64,000 bases of DNA from contig JAFJTR010000018.1 of the NCBI GenBank assembly GCA_022559985.1, positions 248,001 through 312,000 of the forward strand, in the 5' to 3' direction. This DNA is from Parastagonospora avenae f. sp. tritici 18332-5. Taxonomy: Eukaryota; Ascomycota; Dothideomycetes; Pleosporales; Phaeosphaeriaceae. The notes beneath the pieces are model-generated. The model did not search any database, was not told the origin of the DNA, and worked only from the letters and a program-made list of their open reading frames with translations. The translations under genes and the position numbers were made by a program. Shown in pieces: positions 57,167-64,000 of this stretch. The stretch's first letter is position 1; every line of letters starts with the position of its first letter.

Positions 57167-57730
57167 ATGCAACACATCCACATCCCACGCTTGCCCTCGG
57201 CCCCGAACCACAACTTCAGCAACACTCGTCACGCCAAAGTCGATGCCCCGAACAATACGCCCGTCGTGCACACCAGCAAACCAAAAAAAGCGTGGCTCAT
57301 ATATCCAAATACACCAGCGCGCATCATTCCACAGCAAAGTCCGAATCCACCCACTGCTTCAACACGCATTGTCCCGCAGCAAAACACAACCGGATCCAAC
57401 CACAGCACGGTGGGAAACCACTCGAACCGTTCTCATCACATCTCCACATTCATAAAGCCTAGTAACATCGCTCAGACCAGCGGTGATGACTATCATCTGA
57501 GCCCGTCCTTCAATGGTCGAGAGCGCATGTGGAGCAGTCTTGGACCTACCGGTGGCTGGGGCTTTGGTGGAGGAGTTCCAGATCAGCACGGGGGCATGAG
57601 TGCAGAAGCCAGGGCGGAGAAGGTTAAGAGGGAGTTATTCAGGGAGGCACTATCTTTGGTTGGAAGAGTGGATGCGGGGAAAGCAAATGAATTGAAGGGA
57701 AGATGGGAGCGAGAGTTTGGGTCATTGTAG
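57167..57730 (+). CDS. Small hypothetical protein with Gly-rich centre
   Basis: A 187-residue frame with an ATG at 57167. The first 100 residues are low-complexity (Asn, His, Pro, Ser, Thr). The C-terminal third looks folded: MWSSLGPTGGWGFGGG, then EARAEKVKRELFREALSLVGRVDAGKANELKGRWEREF, a charged helix pair. I do not recognise it; the start could be later. Confidence 0.5.
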   Translation: MQHIHIPRLPSAPNHNFSNTRHAKVDAPNNTPVVHTSKPKKAWLIYPNTPARIIPQQSPNPPTASTRIVPQQNTTGSNHSTVGNHSNRSHHISTFIKPSNIAQTSGDDYHLSPSFNGRERMWSSLGPTGGWGFGGGVPDQHGGMSAEARAEKVKRELFREALSLVGRVDAGKANELKGRWEREFGSL

Positions 57731-57869
57731 AAAGGTCATTGTAAATGGTAGCACGAGACAAGCGAGAGAGCAGGTAATGTAGCCTTTCCGATTCATTAGC
57801 CGCTACTCATGATTAAACGCCATTAGATGCACTATGTTACAAGATCATATGAAGTCATGACACCTCCAT

Positions 57870-59105
57870 CTATTTCCTCGCATCGTTGTTGGCCTTCTTG
57901 GCCAGCTCAGCAGCCTCGTCGCCCCTCTTCTTTAGGACCTCGGTGATCTCGCTGATGGCGTTCTTCATGATGTTTTGTGCCTCGTCGCCGTGCTTCGACG
58001 CAACGTCTTGCAGTTGGCTGAGCTTGGGCATGATCTGGTCGCTGCCGGGGATCTTGTTCAGGTACTGATCGAGACCGCCGAAGCCGGAGTCCTTGACCTT
58101 GTCGGTTGCGCTCTTGACGTAGCTCTCGAGGTCACCGGTATCGCCGTTCTCGACGGCCTTCTTGACGCGTTGGAAGAGCTGCTGGGCGTCGCCGGCCTTG
58201 AGTGCATCAGCGTTCTGCTCAACGAGCTCTTTGACCTTGGGGTTCTTGTCGAGGTAGGGCTTGGCCTGCTCCATGCCCTTATCCCAAGCCTCGTCGCCGA
58301 GCTTCTTGAGCTTGTCGACCTTCTCCTGCACGATGCTCTTGATCTTCTCAATGTTCGCGGGGCTGACGCCAGTCTTGATGACGTCGCCAACCTGCTTCCA
58401 AGTCCTGTCAACCTCCTCCTTGGCCTTGGGACCGTACTTGTCGCCGTACTCCTTGAGCTTGTCCCAGTTGCCACCGACCTTCTCCTTGAGCTGTGGGTGG
58501 TTGTCCATGATCTGCTGTGCGGAGTCGCCAGCGAGGTCGGCAATGCGGCTCATGTGCTTGGTGAGGACGTCCCAGGTCTTGTGTGCGGTAACCAGGCTGA
58601 CGTCACCATTACCGAGGACGGTGCGCATCTCGCTGTAGGCTTCGCGGATGATGCTGTCGACCTCATCGCCGTGCTTCTCGCGGACGGCATCGAGGTCGTT
58701 GAAGGCTGAGTCGACGTAGCCCTTCGCACCCGGGATGAAGGCGGCGTAGCTCTGGGCGGCATTTCGTAGCCATTGGAGCGCCTCGTTGGGCTCGGGAGTA
58801 GTCTCCTTGATCTTCTGGGTGGCTTGATTGACGTATGCCTTTGTGGTCTTTGATGCCTGTACGACATCACGGGCACCTGAAGTGCGGTAGAAGATGTAAC
58901 CAACTGCAACGGCTGCTGCTGCACCAGAGACGGCGCCAATTGCGGCATGTGAGCCGGGACCCGAGTTGCCAGAGGTAGCACCAGAGACGGTTGAGTCAAA
59001 TCGAGCCTGTTGTGCGCGGAATTGAGGCTTTGCAGTCCTCATGGCCGGGCGGCCAGCGCTGCGAGCCGCAAAGCGGGCATTCTGAATTACTTGTCTTGAA
59101 AGCAT
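57870..59105 (-). CDS. Mitochondrial helical-repeat protein
   Basis: A single 411-codon frame with an ATG at 59105. The N-terminus is an Arg-rich, acid-poor presequence (LSRQVIQNARFAARSAGRPAMRTAKPQFRAQQARF), so mitochondrial import is likely. A Gly/Ala-rich transmembrane segment follows (AAIGAVSGAAAAVAVGYIFY). The rest is amphipathic helix with recurring DEAW, KHGDE and KKRGDEA units that recall LEA or apolipoprotein-type repeats. The family is conserved in filamentous ascomycetes; some members are labelled calcofluor-white-hypersensitive proteins in databases as far as I recall. Its role is not established. It may organise or stabilise the inner membrane, which is inference. Confidence 0.85.
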   Translation of the reverse strand: MLSRQVIQNARFAARSAGRPAMRTAKPQFRAQQARFDSTVSGATSGNSGPGSHAAIGAVSGAAAAVAVGYIFYRTSGARDVVQASKTTKAYVNQATQKIKETTPEPNEALQWLRNAAQSYAAFIPGAKGYVDSAFNDLDAVREKHGDEVDSIIREAYSEMRTVLGNGDVSLVTAHKTWDVLTKHMSRIADLAGDSAQQIMDNHPQLKEKVGGNWDKLKEYGDKYGPKAKEEVDRTWKQVGDVIKTGVSPANIEKIKSIVQEKVDKLKKLGDEAWDKGMEQAKPYLDKNPKVKELVEQNADALKAGDAQQLFQRVKKAVENGDTGDLESYVKSATDKVKDSGFGGLDQYLNKIPGSDQIMPKLSQLQDVASKHGDEAQNIMKNAISEITEVLKKRGDEAAELAKKANNDARK

Positions 59106-59817
59106 TGTGATGATGTTTGGAGGAAGTGCGGTGTTTCAATTAAGAGGGAATTGATGAAATTGAGCGAATTGGGTATGTCGCAAGTGCTGATGTGTTATAT
59201 GGAAAGATTGGAGCTGCGAAATGTAGCTTTAAAGAAAAGCTAGCTGTTGCAAGCAAATGATTTAGTATGACGTACCGATGATGATCGCCGCGCTAACGGC
59301 TGCAGGAACGGCTCACGGTCCTCCCCGCGTTCCGTCCCCATCTTCCTTTCATGTGACTATACAAGGGCCAGAACATCATCATAACACTCTACAAGTACTT
59401 GATTACCTGCTTTGCTGCCGCCACAGTAGGCCACCTATCCTCTTTCTACCTTGCCTCTAGCCACAGCCAAAGGACCACGGTGTCGAGCCATGTCGTTTCG
59501 GAGCTTAGTCCGGAGTAACGTCATCCTGTCAAAACCTTGAACAATTTCCAAAAGAACAATTTCATAGTATCAAAGCATAATCGACTATGTGCGTGTTGCA
59601 ATGGAGCGGTATTGCTGCTGCACAACGTCTTGCATCGTGTGCGCCATCTAGCTTGTATGCAGCTGCTTAGTCATCTCATGAACTCTAACGTTAACTCACT
59701 TAGAGCTGTGAGTGATCAGCGTGACGGAGCTCGTTGACCACCAAACACAACTTACTACGTTGGAAGTGTTACCTTCGAGAGCGCATTTACCTACAACCGA
59801 GCCTCGACAACGACAAC
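59106..59817. other. Intergenic stretch, divergent
   Basis: Promoter space of the mitochondrial protein and of the HET gene. The HET frame is open back to 59734 but has no ATG before 59818. Confidence 0.5.
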
Positions 59818-62250
59818 ATGAAGACGAAATGGAATTCAAAAACGCTCAAATTGGCAAGGCTGATGGCGTCTAGGATTCGATGTAGCGGTGCAGAATTCGA
59901 TAAGAAGGAGATCTTAGGATTAGTAAGAAAGGGCGCAGACATGCACTTGATCGTATGCGCTTACTGGACTGGTGACCAGCTCGTTCACCGAATACTTGGC
60001 TCAGAACCTGAAGACGACTTCTTGGAAGGCCCCTACCTGGATTACTTCCAAGCCATAGCTGTGACACCGGAGCACGTCGCACATGTTTTCACACCATTGT
60101 TTGACGCAGCAAAGGCTCTGGATCAGCAAGCAATATCCTCATACGCTGCACTCGGGGCGCAGTTCTCCGCAATCACCAGGAGAATAGTGCAACACGGCCT
60201 TCCGGTACACAAGCTTCTGAATCCTTTTCAATGTGCTTCTGAGTCAGGGCGAGGTGATATCGTTGGGCAATTGATGAGGCTCACTGTTCCTGGTGACGCT
60301 CTGGCGCATCGATGGTTGGCAGAGGCCCTTCCAAGTGCAACCTCGTCCTACATGTACACGCTACTGTTAATGCATGGTGCGGATCTTGCATATAGCAGAT
60401 TTCCAAAGGCGAGAGTCAACGAGGTCGCCAATCTACTAGTTTCCTTTTCGGGGTCTGCCGTGGTACCAATCCAACACAAATCGGGCCAAGTCACCATAAT
60501 GTACCTCGACGCGACACACGAGCTTTGCGGAGATTGCTCTCAAGCATTGATAACAGGGCTTATCGTTGCCAAATCTTCAAAGAACTCATACGGCAGCCCT
60601 TGCCGTCTCTGTCTGTTACTGGATGATTGTGGGCATTTTATCATTCACGCCCCTCGCACGTTGGCGTATACCAGTAATCCTTTAGATGGAGAGCTCGTGC
60701 TGACTTTTGGAGACCAAAAGATCCGTCACCCATTGCGGACGATACCCGGTAAGTGTTCATCAGACTTTCGCCCCAACCAGTTGAGCCCTATATCTAACGC
60801 AGGATGTGGAGTGAGTCTGCATGAGACATTGAAGAGAATCAGACTGCTACCCGATGATGCCACGTCGTCTCTAGCGGCCATTGAGCTGGCCACCTATTGG
60901 CTTCGAACATGTGTGAAAGATCATGTTCAATGCAATCACGGCCCCAACCAAGCTTATTTTCCGACAAGAGTATTGGACATCAGTGGCATGGGAGTTGGTC
61001 GTCATCCGAGATTGGTCCAGAATGTGTCTCTGCCAGGAGCGTATGTTGCATTGAGTCACCGCTGGGGCTCAACCGGTCTTCCCATTACTACTGTTGCCAA
61101 TCTTGAAGAGCGGCAGAATGAGATTGACTCGAGCGAATTGTCTCAGGTCATGCTCGACGCGATTTCCATCACACAAGGCCTAGGCTTCTGCTACATCTGG
61201 ATCGATGCGTTGTGTATAATACAGGACAGCCCAGAGGATTGGCTCGCCGAAGCTTCGAAGATGAGCAGTGTGTTCAACAACGCAGTAATAACAATCGCCG
61301 CGGCAGATGCAGAGGATCATTCTCAAGGCATGTTTCGAAAGCGAACTGCGCGATGTATCAGGCCATTCCAAATGCCATATTTCGAGCACCCGTCGGTCAA
61401 ACCCGAGGATATCCAGTACGTCTTTCCTAAAAATCGCCTTTTAGGCGGAAGATCTCGCATGAAGGGAACTCTGGACACTCGCGGCTGGATCCTGCAAGAA
61501 CAGCTCCTTTCCAGGCGCATCCTTTACTACGACGAGGGTGAGGTTCACTGGGACTGTATTACATCCTCGGCTAGTGAATCCTCTCCTGTTTCGATCTCGC
61601 TTCTTGACGAGACAAATCCAGAGGAAGCATGGGCTTTGAAGCTGCTTCGTCGAACGTTGGCCGGGTCCTTGAGCAACCATGAGTTACGCAAGAGAATCTG
61701 CGACGCGTGGTTGGAGGTCATCAAAAACTACTCAGCTAGGGTACTTACAAAACCAGACGACAGACTGATAGCACTGGTTGGTATTATTGAACCACTTAAA
61801 GGGATACTGAACGAGGAACCCATCGCCGGAATGTGGCGCAACCAGCTGTGGCAGCAACTGATCTGGTGGACTGACACAACGACCCCACCACTCCGTGAGA
61901 ATAGTGGATTTACCGCACCATCATGGTCGTGGCTGAGCGTCCAAGAGCGCGTATACTACCACAACTCTCTACCAGGCGACCGGCCTCCCCAAGATGCGCT
62001 ACAGCACAAATTCACCGACCTCGAGTCTTACTGTTTCAACATCGACTCTGCCGAAGCATGGCCACTACCAGACAAAGTAGGACTTATGGGACGTCTAGTT
62101 GTCACAGCGCAATTCTTCTCCTACTATTTGACGGCGTCGGATCTAATAACACCGGTGCGCAAACGCTGGGAAAAGGCGAAATTGAAACTTAACACAGGGA
62201 GATGGATGTTCGATCGACCGGTGGAGGTGCCTTTGGACGTTTCATATTAG
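59818..62250 (+). CDS. HET-domain protein
   Basis: An ATG at 59818 and an open frame of 810 residues. The N-terminal 330 residues are helical and ankyrin-like in places (LVRKGADMHLIV, TLLLMHGADLAYS). The HET domain starts near residue 400 with YVALSHRWGSTGLP, continues with YIWIDALCIIQDSPEDWLAEASKM and ITIAAADAEDHSQGMF, and ends with DTRGWILQEQLLSRRILYY. The C-terminal part has the usual APSWSWLSV. A perfect-looking intron at 60749-60802 (GTAAGT...CTAACGCAG, 54 bases) keeps frame, so the protein may be 810 or 792 residues. HET proteins control vegetative incompatibility and cell death. This is the only intact one here. Confidence 0.9.
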   Translation: MKTKWNSKTLKLARLMASRIRCSGAEFDKKEILGLVRKGADMHLIVCAYWTGDQLVHRILGSEPEDDFLEGPYLDYFQAIAVTPEHVAHVFTPLFDAAKALDQQAISSYAALGAQFSAITRRIVQHGLPVHKLLNPFQCASESGRGDIVGQLMRLTVPGDALAHRWLAEALPSATSSYMYTLLLMHGADLAYSRFPKARVNEVANLLVSFSGSAVVPIQHKSGQVTIMYLDATHELCGDCSQALITGLIVAKSSKNSYGSPCRLCLLLDDCGHFIIHAPRTLAYTSNPLDGELVLTFGDQKIRHPLRTIPGKCSSDFRPNQLSPISNAGCGVSLHETLKRIRLLPDDATSSLAAIELATYWLRTCVKDHVQCNHGPNQAYFPTRVLDISGMGVGRHPRLVQNVSLPGAYVALSHRWGSTGLPITTVANLEERQNEIDSSELSQVMLDAISITQGLGFCYIWIDALCIIQDSPEDWLAEASKMSSVFNNAVITIAAADAEDHSQGMFRKRTARCIRPFQMPYFEHPSVKPEDIQYVFPKNRLLGGRSRMKGTLDTRGWILQEQLLSRRILYYDEGEVHWDCITSSASESSPVSISLLDETNPEEAWALKLLRRTLAGSLSNHELRKRICDAWLEVIKNYSARVLTKPDDRLIALVGIIEPLKGILNEEPIAGMWRNQLWQQLIWWTDTTTPPLRENSGFTAPSWSWLSVQERVYYHNSLPGDRPPQDALQHKFTDLESYCFNIDSAEAWPLPDKVGLMGRLVVTAQFFSYYLTASDLITPVRKRWEKAKLKLNTGRWMFDRPVEVPLDVSY

Positions 62251-62602
62251 CTACTTATTGGTCTTTCTTTTGCCACTGCCCGTATTTCTGATTTTCCTGA
62301 TCAAGTGGATTGCCTGTTCCTAACACGAACCGGTCGCCGTTTTTATCTTACCTTTTAAGTCAGAGTCAGTGCGGGTACAGCATACATTTTTGGTCTCTCA
62401 CCTCGCTCATCTCACTCACCTCGCATAGCAGCCTCTTTGTACTATCTTCTTCGGTCGTCGTCGGATCGGGATGCGGCACTAGTGCAGATGAGAATCGTAT
62501 CTACTTTGTTTGCTCACTACTTCTCATCCACGACAACCGCGCTTACACTGACTTTGACAAGCCGTACACACCTGCAAGCCTAGCCCATGTTCCTCGCTAG
62601 TC
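62251..62602. other. Intergenic stretch
   Basis: Nothing seen beyond a presumed 3' region; a first exon for the next gene is possible. Confidence 0.4.
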
Positions 62603-63658
62603 TTGCGCCCTCCTATACTCACCCGAAGTCTGGCAGCTCCCATCTTGCCCTACATAATCGCTCGTAAACCGCAAGTCGCCTTTTCGGGGCGCCTCACGGA
62701 CCCAAACCTGCATCGCCTTACCATCACCCAACTCCGCAACAAAGCGCGCAAACGGCAACTTGATGTCAGCCGTCTGACCCACAAGTGGGAAATCGTTCAC
62801 GCCCTGCTTCTTCCGGTACAAGAGAATGTGGAGAACATCCCAGACGAGAAGAGAAAACTGTATTCGATCTGCCGGGCGAGATCAGGAACAAGAGCTATGG
62901 TTACGTACTTGTGGACGGCGATCCGGTCCTCGCGTATTATGGCGAAGATGCAGTCGCAGAGTACTTCATGAACATACAGCGACGTTATGTAAACAGCGCC
63001 TTGAAAAGACTATCTACGACGTGTGTCGCGTTGCTCAACGCCTGCCGAGTAACTTCTCGCCATGTCTTAGACAAGCCGGACGTTGTGCGGAGAAGTTCGA
63101 GCCTTCTTCTTTGCGTACAACCACTTCCGGTTTATGGGCCTTATGCACGCCAGCCACTCCAACTTCCTGACCGACATCGGCACCGATGGACATATGAACA
63201 CCACTAAGCTCAAGTATACCGGCCTGAACGTTCTGCATTACAATGAAGCTTTTGCGAATCTGCTTTGCGTGTGCGTGTAATTGCGAGAGATGGACATTCG
63301 CATGCACGTTGGTGACGTTCTGGACCGTGAAACATATAAGGCGTTTCGCCGGTATCTACGGGGGGAGGATGATTCAGAGGAGCCTGAGTTTGACATCGTG
63401 TTCTCCTCGAAGTTGAGCATCTTCATGTTTCTGCCAAGTCTCGAAAAGCTTCAGATCGATGTTGCTACTACATGCTGGACCCCCGGGTTTCTGACTCAAA
63501 CTCATATGCCACGATATCGTCAAGAGGTCGTAATGGAAGCTATCGAAAATGCGGTCAAGAAGAAGCTGGAACTGCTCTTGGAGGAGAAGAACGTTCAGAT
63601 GGAGGTCAAGGTGGGGGATGGGGCACAGGAGCTGTCTTGCGACGAGGTAGACGAATGA
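62603..63658 (+). pseudogene. Fungal orphan (F-box-like) gene with two opposite frameshifts and a stop
   Basis: The reading starts in one frame (LTITQLRNKARKRQLDVSRL), moves near 62850 to another that reads TVFDLPGEIRNKSYGYVL and LLNACRVTSRH, typical of fungal LPxEIRN orphan proteins, and returns near 63083 to the first (FFFAYNHFRFMGLMHA, NVLHYNEAFANLL). A TAA at 63278-63280 interrupts it before REMDIRMHVGDVL ... YRQEVVMEAIENAVKKKLE. No in-frame ATG starts the first part. Neither shift fits an intron of normal size. I take it as a decayed gene; the two shifts cancel, so the total length is still a multiple of three. Confidence 0.62.
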
Positions 63659-64000
63659 GGTTAATAGCAAGTGGGGTGGAAGAGGTGACAAACTGTAAAA
63701 GGAAGAGGGGTTTAGAAGGAGGTTTTCAAGACATTCACTTCCAAAATTTTCCGATGGTAATAACGAGATAGTAGGCCTGTAAAAGGTGTTAAGTATGCGA
63801 AGGGAATGCATACTTAACTTGTACCTCAGGTTACGATCTACAAACCTCGTCAATCACTGTGATCCTCTTTAAGTTTCTCATTTTCGATCTGCGGTTCAAA
63901 TTGATCTCGCCGACATCGATCCAGCCCAAACACCTTTGGATCCGCTCCTGCTGTTATCACTCTTTTCTTTGCTACAGTTCCTTGCGCCTCTCACCGTACG
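63659..64000. other. Right-edge stretch
   Basis: No gene seen before the window ends; it contains the hairpin at 63788-63818. Confidence 0.45.
63788..63818. repeat. Perfect 11-base inverted repeat
   Basis: GTTAAGTATGC at 63788-63798 is followed after 9 bases by its exact reverse complement at 63808-63818. It lies about 130 bases after the last stop of the broken gene and might be a transcript-end hairpin or the remnant of a mobile element. Confidence 0.5.

Noticed and set aside
57975..58709. 244-codon plus-strand frame
   Set aside because: Antisense to the helical-repeat mitochondrial protein; its Leu/Val/Asp repeats only mirror Lys/Glu/Ala repeats of the true gene.
1..64000. CRISPR arrays, operons, ribosome binding sites, rRNA or tRNA genes
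   Set aside because: The sequence is fungal nuclear DNA with spliced genes. I found no spaced direct-repeat array and could not support any tRNA or rRNA by eye; a tRNAscan run would be decisive for tRNAs.

Overview
This window is nuclear DNA from a filamentous ascomycete (Pezizomycotina), most likely a Dothideomycete, although the class is inferred from protein style and not proven. The evidence is: many short GT-AG introns of 46-76 bases; fungal-only families (HET, Clr5-ankyrin, SAT4-type rhodopsin-like membrane proteins, DUF7703-like membrane protein, Zn2Cys6 regulator); and compact genes on both strands without operons. Splice models below were built by hand from donor/acceptor sites and reading-frame phase.

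Left part (0-13 kb): two small uncertain minus-strand genes, a DUF7703-like membrane protein, a 152-base inverted-repeat element that looks like a MITE, then three conserved minus-strand genes: a PhoD-like phosphatase, the cytosolic Fe-S scaffold NTPase NBP35, and the ubiquitin-activating enzyme UBA1. All three are intact.

13-20.8 kb: a tandem pair of Clr5-ankyrin genes on the plus strand. The first is open across six exons. The second keeps the same splice sites but has two single-base losses in its Clr5 region. Both are preceded by copies of a box close to AATTGTACTTTTG followed by CCAAT. A cysteine-rich, single-pass membrane protein follows.

21-27 kb: three intact multi-exon minus-strand genes for a GMC flavin oxidoreductase, a SAT4/rhodopsin-like membrane protein and a phytanoyl-CoA-type dioxygenase. 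27.7-31 kb is a patch of decay: a HET gene lacking the core of its HET domain, an APH-like kinase gene with a frameshift and a lost catalytic Asn, and a fungal orphan gene with a one-base break in a homopolymer.

32-47 kb: a membrane-anchored monothiol glutaredoxin (Grx6/7 type), a coiled-coil hypothetical protein with repeats in its leader, a broken STAND/TPR gene, an APC amino-acid transporter, a TesB-type thioesterase, a SAM methyltransferase, an F-box-like hypothetical protein and a cytochrome b2-type lactate dehydrogenase.

47-64 kb: a partial hypothetical gene, a second rhodopsin-like membrane protein, a secreted BBE-type FAD oxidase, a Zn2Cys6 regulator, a mitochondrial helical-repeat protein, an intact HET-domain gene containing a 54-base intron that keeps frame, and a last broken gene at the right edge.

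The main theme is a contrast. Housekeeping and metabolic genes are undamaged over long frames, while recognition-type and orphan genes (Clr5-ANK copy 2, HET, STAND/TPR, APH-like) carry frameshifts, stops and deletions. This looks like birth-and-death turnover of fungal recognition genes rather than uniform sequencing error, but transcript or read data would be needed to settle it.
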